From CAZQIC01 sp964593555 (GTDB lineage Bacteria > Bacteroidota > Bacteroidia > JAFLBG01): a DNA stretch of 51,531 bases. Under the pieces are notes generated by a model that did not search any database, had not been told where the DNA came from, and saw only the letters and a list, made by a program, of their open reading frames with translations. How positions within the stretch are numbered: position 1 is the first letter of the stretch; each line of letters opens with the position of its first letter. The position numbers and the translations under genes are program-made. Positions 18,309 to 25,331 of this stretch are shown in pieces. The stretch spans positions 1 through 51,531 of the forward strand of contig CAZQIC010000018.1 in assembly GCA_964593555.1 (NCBI GenBank), read 5' to 3'.

Positions 18309-19514
18309 TTAAGAATGAATATTATTTAAATGTGTTCCAAGTTTATGGCCCATACTAAAACAAGCCTGCAATAGATATCCTCCGGTTGGTGCATCCCAGT
18401 CAAGCATTTCTCCAATGGCGTAATGATTTAGCAATTTTGTTAATTGAAAATTTTCATCAATCTCAGCCAGCAAAATACCACCAACGGTAGAAATAGCCTC
18501 ATCAATAGGAGCAGACCCTGTGATGGTAATGGGTAAATTTTTTATTTTTTCAGCGAGGACCTGTGCGTCTGTATATTCATCTTTACTCAGTAAATTTTTA
18601 AGAAGCGCAACCTGGGTAGCATCCAGCTTAATTTTATTGGTAAGATTTTTTGTAATGGAATTATTTCCTTTGGTAAAAGAGAGTCGTTCAATAATTTCGC
18701 TCTTTGTCAGCTGAGGTTTAAGGTCGATAAAAATGGATGCTGTTTTATTTTCAGATAACTGTTTTCTTATTTCAGGACTCAACGCATAAATGGCTCCTCC
18801 TTCAATGCCGGATTTAGTAATGACAAGCTCTCCTTTTTTTTCTTTGGCCTCACATGTTACAGCAATATTTTTCAATGCCTTGCCCTCCGCGGCCTTTAGA
18901 AGATCACTGGGCCATCGTACTGCGTATGCACAATTAGAAGGCTGGAATGGAACCATGTCAATTCCTTTCTCCGCTAAGTAGCTTGTCCATTTTCCATCTG
19001 ATCCGGTAATGCTCCAGCTTGAGCCCCCGAGTGCAAATACTACAATGTCAGGGTTTGAATAACTGTATTTATCGTTTGAGAAGAATTGTAATTCATTTCT
19101 TTCATTCCAGCCTTGCCACTCTTGTTGAGTTTCAATAATTATTTTTTTCTCTTTCAGTTTTTCCAGAATAGCATTTAACACATCAATGGGCTTGATTCCT
19201 TTTTCTGGGAACACCCTTTTGCTGCTGCCTGTGTATGTTGGAATGCCTATCGCTTTGAGCCAATTTATTAGATCGGCATTGGAGAATGAAGCAATTATTT
19301 TTTCAAAAAAAGATACCGGAGTATAACGTTGTATGAAAGAGGGTTTATCTTCTGAATGTGTCAGGTTAAATCCACCATCACCGGCTACCAAAAATTTTCT
19401 TGCTGGCGCCGCTTTGCGTTCATACATAATAATATCAAAATACTTTTCATCCAGCGTGGATGCGAGCATTAATGCGGATGGGCCTGTGCCGATTATCGCT
19501 ATTTGTTTTTTCAT
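18309..19514 (-). CDS. HI0933/PP_4765-type FAD-dependent oxidoreductase
   Basis: 401 residues. The N-terminal Rossmann motif is IGTGPSALMLA (8-18); the ERKAAPARKFLVAGDGGFNLTHSE segment identifies the HI0933-like flavoprotein family (TIGR03862-type rather than YhiN). VVFALGGSSWSITGSDGKW is the second FAD-contact region, and the C-terminus GEMLDWDAPTGGYLLQACFSMG closes the FAD site. Family members bind FAD; their substrate is not established. Its ATG overlaps the stop of the Gre-like gene by one base (TAATG), so it is the last cistron of the unit starting at 20210. Family certain, biochemical role unknown. Confidence 0.88.
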   Translation of the reverse strand: MKKQIAIIGTGPSALMLASTLDEKYFDIIMYERKAAPARKFLVAGDGGFNLTHSEDKPSFIQRYTPVSFFEKIIASFSNADLINWLKAIGIPTYTGSSKRVFPEKGIKPIDVLNAILEKLKEKKIIIETQQEWQGWNERNELQFFSNDKYSYSNPDIVVFALGGSSWSITGSDGKWTSYLAEKGIDMVPFQPSNCAYAVRWPSDLLKAAEGKALKNIAVTCEAKEKKGELVITKSGIEGGAIYALSPEIRKQLSENKTASIFIDLKPQLTKSEIIERLSFTKGNNSITKNLTNKIKLDATQVALLKNLLSKDEYTDAQVLAEKIKNLPITITGSAPIDEAISTVGGILLAEIDENFQLTKLLNHYAIGEMLDWDAPTGGYLLQACFSMGHKLGTHLNNIHS

Positions 19515-20008
19515 TAAAACACATCCAGTATTTCTACTGTTTTTCCATTGAATACAAAATTGTCTCCTGCCTTTTTCTTGTCAAGGATTTTTGCAATTGG
19601 CGCTAAGGGTGAAAGAGAAATTATTTTTTGCTGTTCTATTTGTAACGCCCCTAAACCCAATGAAATGAAAAAAGAATATTCTTTGCAAATAACAATTGTC
19701 CCTGCTTTTACGATTTCATGGAGGGTATCAATTGTCAATTTGTTAATGAGCTGAAGTTCCTGCTTCGCTTCTGCTTCCTGCCTGGCGTGCATGTCCCTGT
19801 CCAACTGGCTCATCGCTCTTGCTGTTTCATGTTTATCACCTGCAGAACTTTTATCTTCGCTATTAGCCGACTCTTGTGCTTGCTGCATCGCCTGCCGAGC
19901 ATTAGCGATGCGTTGCTGTAAAATATTTATACAGGCTGCTTTAAGTTCCAGCTTTAATTTTAGTTTTTGTTGCTTAGTTGATATGACCTTATTTTCCAAG
20001 TGTCTCAA
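19514..20008 (-). CDS. GreA/GreB-like transcription factor homologue
   Basis: 164 residues. A long N-terminal coiled coil (about 10-85) holds SSAGDKHETARAMSQLDRDM at its tip, very like Gre factors, followed by an FKBP-like C-terminal domain (about 90-164) with KAGTIVICKEYSFFISLGLG and ISLSPLAPIAK. Bacteroidota homologues are often labelled 3-oxoacyl-ACP synthase in databases, which the sequence does not support. Gre proteins enter the RNA polymerase secondary channel, so that is the likely site of action. The start is uncertain: no ATG exists, and TTG codons at 20008 or 19999 both overlap the end of the VF530 gene. Middle cistron of three. Confidence 0.75.
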   Translation of the reverse strand: MRHLENKVISTKQQKLKLKLELKAACINILQQRIANARQAMQQAQESANSEDKSSAGDKHETARAMSQLDRDMHARQEAEAKQELQLINKLTIDTLHEIVKAGTIVICKEYSFFISLGLGALQIEQQKIISLSPLAPIAKILDKKKAGDNFVFNGKTVEILDVF

Positions 20009-20210
20009 GATATAATTCCTCTACCTTTTTTCTTGCCCAGGGAGTTGTGCGTAAAAATTTCAAACTCGATTTAATACTCGGGTTCTCGTTAAAGCATTTG
20101 ATGTTTATATTATAGCCAAGCTGTTCCCAGCCATAATATTCCACCAAATGATTCAGGATCATTTCAAGTGTTTTACCGTGAAGTTGATTATTTTTTTGTT
20201 CTGTGCTCAA
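19989..20210 (-). CDS. VF530/DUF2132 family small DNA-binding protein
   Basis: 73 residues, full length for the family. The conserved core is present: LHGKTLEMILNHLVEYYGWEQLG, then the IKCFNENPSIKSSLKFLRTTPWARKKVE block, which is nearly invariant in VF530 proteins. The structurally known member is a small helical protein described as DNA binding; its role is unknown. First gene of the unit with the Gre-like protein and the flavoprotein, overlapping the former. Confidence 0.9.
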   Translation of the reverse strand: MSTEQKNNQLHGKTLEMILNHLVEYYGWEQLGYNINIKCFNENPSIKSSLKFLRTTPWARKKVEELYLETLGK

Positions 20211-20253
20211 GTCAGCTATTTAGAAGAGCAATTTCGGAAATTTTTACGAGCAT

Positions 20254-20281
20254 TTGATATGAAATAGAAATACTAAATTTG
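20254..20281 (+). promoter_or_regulatory. Promoter of the broken response-regulator gene
   Basis: TAAATTTG at 20274-20281 is a perfect -7 element, with TTTG at 20253-20256 as a possible -33 at slightly short spacing (17 bases). The ATG at 20301 follows 19 bases downstream. The promoter looks intact although the gene is frameshifted. Confidence 0.5.
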
Positions 20282-20300
20282 TGTACTAAAGATAATTTTA

Positions 20301-20701
20301 ATGGAAGCTAAAAATACTCCTATCTGGATGATCGTAACCTGACACAGGAAATAATTGATGAGCTACAGATCAATGCTCCAATAGTTTTTTTCGCAGGCAG
20401 TGATGAGTTGTTTTCGGCAATGGAAAAGTCTATACGGCCGGCAATGATAATGATCGATTACAATTCAAGACCCTTAAATGGTAAAGATATACTGGTAAGA
20501 ATCAAAGCTGATAAAGCCTATAACGATATTCCTGTTGTAATATTGAGTGAGGTGGTTGACTCGGCAATTATGCGCGAATGCTACCGCCTGGGAGCCAGTT
20601 CATTTATTACTAAACCTTTTACAGAGATCCAGGCCAAAGAAAAAATAAAGACTTTTTTTACTTATTGGCTGAATGTTGCCGAAACTGAATTGATCAAATA
20701 G
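20301..20701 (+). pseudogene. Single-domain response regulator, frameshifted near its N-terminus
   Basis: A CheY-like receiver split between two frames. From the ATG at 20301 frame one reads MEAKNTPIWMIVT and stops at 20342. The rest of the receiver (from the DDRNLTQEIIDELQ region at 20327 onward) runs in another frame to 20701 and has no start before a weak ATG at 20408. The phosphoacceptor aspartate (MIMIDYN), the switch serine (VVILSEV) and the lysine (FITKPF) are all intact. An expected PIWMIDD junction would be restored by adding back one 7-base unit GATGATC, so loss of one copy of a tandem GATGATC explains the break. The acidic pocket is lost unless the shift is a sequencing error. Confidence 0.75.
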
Positions 20702-20711
20702 TAATTTCAGA

Positions 20712-20873
20712 TTACTGACCTTTTTTCTTCCTGTCGCCTTTTTTACTGATGTCGCCTTTGTATCCCGGTTCTCTTCTTTCACGGCTGTCCAAATCATCTC
20801 TAATTTCAGGCCGTGGCTTTTTTGATGCGCCCTGTTTACTTTGCTTGTTATTGGTACTTCTTGATGTTTTCAT
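20712..20873 (-). CDS. Small highly charged protein coupled to osmC
   Basis: A 53-residue ORF whose ATG overlaps the osmC stop as ATGA, the usual sign of translational coupling. The product is nearly all polar, rich in K, R, D and E, with KKPRPEIRDDLDSRERREPG in the middle and a lysine tail ending KKKGQ. It has no hydrophobic core and is probably disordered. The RPEIRDDLDSR segment resembles short proteins I have seen in other Bacteroidota, which supports it being real. Function unknown; nucleic-acid or stress-related roles are guesses from charge and context. Confidence 0.7.
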   Translation of the reverse strand: MKTSRSTNNKQSKQGASKKPRPEIRDDLDSRERREPGYKGDISKKGDRKKKGQ

Positions 20874-21307
20874 ACTGTTGCGTATTCGTGTGTTTTTACT
20901 TTTAGGGAAGCTTCTAATGTAATTTTTAAATTAAGTGCCCTTGACATTGGACATTCATTCTTTGCTTTTTCAGTGTATTCAATAAAACGTTCTTCTGTCA
21001 TTCCGGGAACAGATGCTTTTACAACCAAATGTGACTGGTCAATAAGTCCTCCTTCCATAGTAACAGTAGATGTCGTTTTAATTTCTACAGGCGTATGTCC
21101 GTCTTCGCTCAATAAAAAACTTAATTTCATTGTAAAGCAGCTGGCATGAGCCGCTGCTAATAGTTCTTCAGGGTTGGTACCTTTCTCGTCTTCAAAACGA
21201 GTGTTCCATGCATAGAACGCATTGTCTAATGCTCCGCTTTGAGAGTCGATTCTTCCTTGTCCTTCTTTACCTGAGCCTTTCCATAAAACTGTTGATGATC
21301 TTTTCAT
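20870..21307 (-). CDS. osmC: OsmC-family peroxiredoxin
   Basis: 145 residues, full length. The two redox cysteines are present: one in AAAHASCFTMKLSFLL and one in KNECPMSRAL. The N-terminus VLWKGSGKEGQG and the FEDEKGTNPEELLAAAH segment place it in the OsmC rather than the Ohr branch. Reduces organic and lipid hydroperoxides with cysteine thiols. A 53-residue ORF is coupled to its stop. Its start is only about 25 bases from a hairpin that seems to terminate the upstream transcript, so its promoter must overlap or lie within that hairpin region. Confidence 0.9.
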   Translation of the reverse strand: MKRSSTVLWKGSGKEGQGRIDSQSGALDNAFYAWNTRFEDEKGTNPEELLAAAHASCFTMKLSFLLSEDGHTPVEIKTTSTVTMEGGLIDQSHLVVKASVPGMTEERFIEYTEKAKNECPMSRALNLKITLEASLKVKTHEYATV

Positions 21308-21327
21308 TATAAAAGTTTAAGATGTTT

Positions 21328-21354
21328 TAAAAACCCCTCGCATAGCGAGGGGTT
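21328..21354 (-). terminator. Intrinsic terminator before osmC
   Basis: A perfect 10-bp stem AACCCCTCGC / GCGAGGGGTT with a 3-nt loop, followed on the minus strand by TTTTT. It ends transcription coming from the PKD-protein gene (21571-24956) just before osmC. Confidence 0.7.
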
Positions 21355-21432
21355 GAGTTAGATGTTTTCCTTTTGTAGGTAGTAAACCTGCTAAAAGTTG
21401 TGAGGGTTTATTTTTTCGAACTTCTCCAAGCA

Positions 21433-21505
21433 AATTTCCCCTAAACAAATAACTGTATGTTATTAATATTCAATTGCTATGCCAATAGTTTATTGAGGGG
21501 AAATT
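21433..21505. repeat. Long-range inverted repeat in the osmC/PKD gap
   Basis: AATTTCCCCT at 21433-21442 is exactly complementary to AGGGGAAATT at 21496-21505, across 53 AT-rich bases. The 263-bp gap between osmC and the PKD gene holds this, the terminator, and nothing else I can recognise. It could be a transcript 3'-end structure or a remnant of a small mobile repeat. Confidence 0.45.
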
Positions 21506-21570
21506 AAGTTTTTGCTAAATTGTTGAGGAAAATTTTGCTCGATTGGCGTACTTCGTGCCTCAATAAATAC

Positions 21571-24165
21571 TTAACGGATTAAAGTAATATTACCTTTCCT
21601 GTTAACCTCAGTCCTGTCGTTTTTACAACTTGCATTAAGCTGGTAGACATATATTCCGGAACTCATGAGATTATTTTTATAAAGGCCATCCCAGCTTTCG
21701 TTGATGTTGCTTGTTTCGAAAACTTTTTCACCCCAGCGATCATATATGATAAATAACGCGATCTCTATGCCTGATCCGGCCAATATTTTTAATTGATCAT
21801 TTTGTCCGTCGTTATTGGGTGAAAAAACATTCGGAATAAAAATATTGCAAAGCAATTCAACAAATACAGTAACGCTATCAGTGTTTGTGCAGCCATTGCC
21901 ATCTATTGTGGTAACGTAATAAGTTGTTGTTTGTTCGGGCGTAGCCAGAGGATTAGCACTGCTTATGCAGCTTAATCCTGTTGAAGGATTCCAGGTATAA
22001 AAAGTGCCGTTCCCTGTTGCACTTAAGGTTGTATTTTGTCCTTGTAGTATGGTCACATCTGCTCCGGAGTTTACCATTGGAGCAGCATTTACATTTACTG
22101 TTACAGTGGTATCATCTTTACAACCATCCAAAGAAATTCCCGTGACAGTATATGAAGTGGGCAATACCGGTGTTGCTGTAGCAATGGATGAAGTGGTTGA
22201 GTTCAGGTTGTTTGCAGGAGACCATGTATAAGTAACAGCGCCTTCAGAGGTAAACATAACTGAATTGCCCAAACAAACAGATGTATCGGGTGAAGCGGTT
22301 ACAACGGGAAGATCTTTTATTGTTAAAGTAACAGAATCTGTTGCAACGCAAATGCCAGAGAGGGATATAATATAGGTAGTAGTTAATGCCGGCTTAGCGA
22401 TTGGATTGACAATTGTACCATTGTTTAATCCTGCAGCAGGACTCCACTGAAAACTGTTTGCGTTGCTCGTGTTGCTCAGGGTGATACTATCTCCTGCGCA
22501 CAGAATGGTGTCCGCAATAATATTAATAGTTGGTAAAGGAGAAACGATCGCGATATTGGTATCTGCAAATGTACAACCCGCGCTATCGGTTAATGTGAGT
22601 ATGATAGATGAATTTCCAGGAGATGAAAATGTAAAAGCAGGATTTGCAATAGCACTGTTAAGCGGTGCACTCCATGAGAGTGTATATGAACCTGGTGCAT
22701 GCAACACGTTCGAATAAAAATATGTTGTATCACCCAGGCAAACAGTATCAGCCGAGAATACAATAGTAGGAATGGTATCAAGGAAAATTGTTTGGTGTGT
22801 AGTGTCATTCCTGCAAGTACGTGCGCGTGAAAGTGTCAATGTAATAGTATATGTACCCGGTTGTGAATAAGTGTGAGTAGGAGGATTTTTTTTATTCGAA
22901 AAGTTGCCGTCGCCAAAGTTCCATAAAAAGTTCAGGGTATCATCCTGATAATAGGAGCATGGAACAGGAGGAGGAATGGAATCGGAAGAGTTTGAAACAA
23001 ATACTTTTAAATCTGGACAGCTATTAATATTGTATATAAAATGTGCCTTGAGACTATCCTTTAACGGAACTGACAATGGAATTATATTTTGATACATCAT
23101 ACCGCAGCTTCTTCCGCCTAATGAAATATGATTTAATACCAGGTTGGCAGCGGCGCCAAGGTTGTCGGGATTATTTATTACTCCAATAAAATTACCTGGT
23201 TGTGTGGTGTAAATTTTCCCATCTGGTGCGATGCCTGATTGTACAATGCTTTGTCCAAAATCAATTCGTGAACTCTGGAGGTTTGTGGATAGCATGTCAT
23301 ACTGCCAAAGTCTACCCGAACTTCCATCGGGTGCATAAAGCTTGGTGTTGTTAGGAGAAAAAACTCCAATGTATCCAAAGCCGGTTGGAAGTGTTTGAGG
23401 GTTTGAAAAAACTCCTGTATTGAGATCAAAATCAAAAATGGAAAATGTGTTTTTAGCTCTTACCATATTACTGGCGCCCAATACCATTTGTTTTCCATTT
23501 GGTGAAAAAGTCGCGTAACCACTTATATTGATAAACGAAATTGAAGGAAAGATGGAAACAACAGGACCACTAATACCGACATCTGTTACAAGATAGGAAT
23601 GAAGTACTCCCTGGCACGAAGGGAAAGCAATCCAGTATTCTCCATTCGAACTACATGTCGGTTCTTTTTTTACTGTCCCAGTAAGCGCTTCTCCATATAC
23701 AACACCAGCAGGTAATCCGGGACAATTCCCATTAAACAACGGAATATCTTTTGTTATTACTTCACCCGAATCTCCTCTCAGTGAAAGATCAACGATGGAA
23801 TAATAATAACCAATTGCATCGCCCGAACCACCATTGGAAGTGAACACATAATACTTATCACTGTTTCCCGGGTATGGAACAATTAATTCAGATTGTGCAG
23901 ACGACCAATGACCTTTAATTCCTGATCCGTTTCCCATTGGTACATGATACCTGTTCCAAATGGTATCCGCAGCAGTGTAAAAAAGTAATGCACCTGTAGC
24001 TGGATCACTAATGGTTGCTCTCCCTTCTGAAAAATGAGTGAGTCGCCCGCCAACAACAATACTTGCCGGACTTCCGCTATTAAAATCGAGTCCAATACCA
24101 ATATGAAAAAACCAATTGTTTCCTGATTTTGATGGTGGTGGAATATCGCTGCCACAAACCGTCAA
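21571..24165 (-). CDS. T9SS type B PKD protein, C-terminal part (second frame)
   Basis: 864 codons in the frame that continues the gene at 24162-24956. The start TTG has no signal peptide after it, so this part is probably made only by frameshifting or after sequence correction. It begins with the end of a PKD domain (LTVCGSDIPPP). About 340 residues follow that look like a beta-propeller (FHIGIGLDFNSGSPASIVVGG, FSPNGKQMVLGASN, GIAPDGKIYTTQPG). Next come a PKD domain with WNFGDGNFSNKKNP, four Ig-like repeats (CLGDTTYF, CAGDSITL, CLGNSVMF, ILQGQNTT) and the type B sorting domain (FIPNVFSPNNDGQNDQL to KGNITLIR). Secreted surface protein; ligand unknown. Confidence 0.8.
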   Translation of the reverse strand: MTVCGSDIPPPSKSGNNWFFHIGIGLDFNSGSPASIVVGGRLTHFSEGRATISDPATGALLFYTAADTIWNRYHVPMGNGSGIKGHWSSAQSELIVPYPGNSDKYYVFTSNGGSGDAIGYYYSIVDLSLRGDSGEVITKDIPLFNGNCPGLPAGVVYGEALTGTVKKEPTCSSNGEYWIAFPSCQGVLHSYLVTDVGISGPVVSIFPSISFINISGYATFSPNGKQMVLGASNMVRAKNTFSIFDFDLNTGVFSNPQTLPTGFGYIGVFSPNNTKLYAPDGSSGRLWQYDMLSTNLQSSRIDFGQSIVQSGIAPDGKIYTTQPGNFIGVINNPDNLGAAANLVLNHISLGGRSCGMMYQNIIPLSVPLKDSLKAHFIYNINSCPDLKVFVSNSSDSIPPPVPCSYYQDDTLNFLWNFGDGNFSNKKNPPTHTYSQPGTYTITLTLSRARTCRNDTTHQTIFLDTIPTIVFSADTVCLGDTTYFYSNVLHAPGSYTLSWSAPLNSAIANPAFTFSSPGNSSIILTLTDSAGCTFADTNIAIVSPLPTINIIADTILCAGDSITLSNTSNANSFQWSPAAGLNNGTIVNPIAKPALTTTYIISLSGICVATDSVTLTIKDLPVVTASPDTSVCLGNSVMFTSEGAVTYTWSPANNLNSTTSSIATATPVLPTSYTVTGISLDGCKDDTTVTVNVNAAPMVNSGADVTILQGQNTTLSATGNGTFYTWNPSTGLSCISSANPLATPEQTTTYYVTTIDGNGCTNTDSVTVFVELLCNIFIPNVFSPNNDGQNDQLKILAGSGIEIALFIIYDRWGEKVFETSNINESWDGLYKNNLMSSGIYVYQLNASCKNDRTEVNRKGNITLIR

Positions 24166-24956
24166 TGGTTTTTTAATAAAATATTACAACCTGAGATAGT
24201 ATCATAAGCAATTAAAGTAACAATATGTTTGCCCGGTTGTGCATAAGTATAGAGCGGATTTTGTAATAACGAAGAATCTCCTCGTCCAAAATCCCAGCGC
24301 CATTTTTGTGCAGTACCATTTGAATTAAAATTTATTTTATTGCAAGGACAACCCGGCGCAATTGAAAGGTGCGCAAGATTAGTGTCCGCAGTTATCGTTA
24401 TGCTATCTGTATATAGGGCGTAACACTGATCGTATGGTCGTCCATTATTTACTTCAAGAGTAATGATAAATTTTCCGGCGCCATTGTATACATGAGTAGG
24501 ATTTTGTAAGAAACTGTAATCCCCGTCGCCAAAATTCCAGAAGTATCTTATAAAAGGTCCGGTAGTGGAGTTATTCGTAAAAACAATGCTTTTGCCCGAA
24601 CAAATAGAAAAAACGTTAGTAGTAAAATTAGCAGTGGCAGGGGGTATTACAAACACATGTATCCTGGCTGTATCTGTCAACGATCCTTCATAAGCTACTA
24701 ATATCAATATAAAATTGCCGGCGGTATTGTAAATATGGGCTGCTCCATTCGGATTGGTGGTCCATTGATTCAACGGACTTCCATCGCCCCAATCAAGAAT
24801 AAGGCTGTCTGTTGATCCAGTAGTTACGAATTCAATTTCCTGGCCGGGACAAGTGATGGTATCCCCAACATCTACTTTAATAATTGCCTTAGGAGTTGCT
24901 CTTATAGCTGTAGAAAAAGAAAAAACGAATAATAAAAAAAGAAAATGCTTTTTCAA
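24162..24956 (-). CDS. T9SS PKD protein, N-terminal part (first frame)
   Basis: The longest frame begins at an ATG at 25010. The signal peptide instead starts at the TTG at 24956 (MKKHFLFLLFVFSFSTAIRA), with a near-consensus TAATATTG box just upstream, so I prefer 24956. The product has three PKD domains (LDWGDGSPLNQW, YFWNFGDGDYSFLQNP, WRWDFGRGDSSLLQNP) and stops after GCNILLKNH, before any sorting signal. The next frame continues the last PKD domain without loss: a -1 shift gives LLKN-PLTVCG. Together the two frames encode about 1,130 residues. The stop is either a homopolymer indel or a programmed frameshift. Confidence 0.8.
   Translation of the reverse strand: MKKHFLFLLFVFSFSTAIRATPKAIIKVDVGDTITCPGQEIEFVTTGSTDSLILDWGDGSPLNQWTTNPNGAAHIYNTAGNFILILVAYEGSLTDTARIHVFVIPPATANFTTNVFSICSGKSIVFTNNSTTGPFIRYFWNFGDGDYSFLQNPTHVYNGAGKFIITLEVNNGRPYDQCYALYTDSITITADTNLAHLSIAPGCPCNKINFNSNGTAQKWRWDFGRGDSSLLQNPLYTYAQPGKHIVTLIAYDTISGCNILLKNH
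24168..24174 (-). other. A_AAA_AAC slippery heptamer at the frame junction
   Basis: In the mRNA of the PKD gene the zero frame reads TTA AAA AAC CAT TGA. The heptamer A AAA AAC lies in the phase needed for -1 slippage, and a -1 shift continues CCA TTG ACG GTT into the downstream frame. The stop is only one codon away. No strong downstream stem is obvious. Confidence 0.55.
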
Positions 24957-25064
24957 AGGGAATGTTATGGAAGCAATATTAAATATACAAAACTTTTGCC
25001 AAGGTACCATCCAATGATGCCAGCGGCATCACAGATTTATAAAAAGGCTGTAGCTTAGTTTCTG

Positions 25065-25132
25065 CGACTCCGGCTGGAGTCGAACAAAGTTCCTAACGAG
25101 TTTTTTATAAATGTTCGAATCCTCCGGATTCG
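25065..25132. repeat. REP-like double hairpin, family 2
   Basis: Two perfect 7-bp hairpins, CGACTCC-GGCT-GGAGTCG (25065-25082) and CGAATCC-TCC-GGATTCG (25116-25132), are separated by 33 bases that include GTTCCTAACGAG. The 375-bp gap between the divergent PKD and tex genes holds this element and the tex promoter. The layout resembles paired palindromic units common between genes in Bacteroidota. Confidence 0.6.
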
Positions 25133-25280
25133 TATACAAAATCATCCAATTTTAAAGTAATGATTCGGGTGTATAACAAATCTGCACCTTATCGAAATGA
25201 GCTTGCATTTAATCGCTTATTGTTAGGGGGCGACGCATTTCAAAGGAAGAAAGAACATATCAACATTGTTAATATCTGCT

Positions 25281-25310
25281 CTGATTCGTATTCGATAAAT
25301 TTTATATTTG
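25281..25310 (+). promoter_or_regulatory. tex promoter
   Basis: TATATTTG at 25303-25310 is a perfect Bacteroidota -7 element, with CTG at 25281-25283 in the -33 position (one mismatch, spacing 19). It precedes the ATG at 25332 by 21 bases and overlaps the in-frame TTG at 25308, which argues against that TTG as the start. Confidence 0.55.
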
Positions 25311-25331
25311 TCAATACAACAAAACGCTTTT

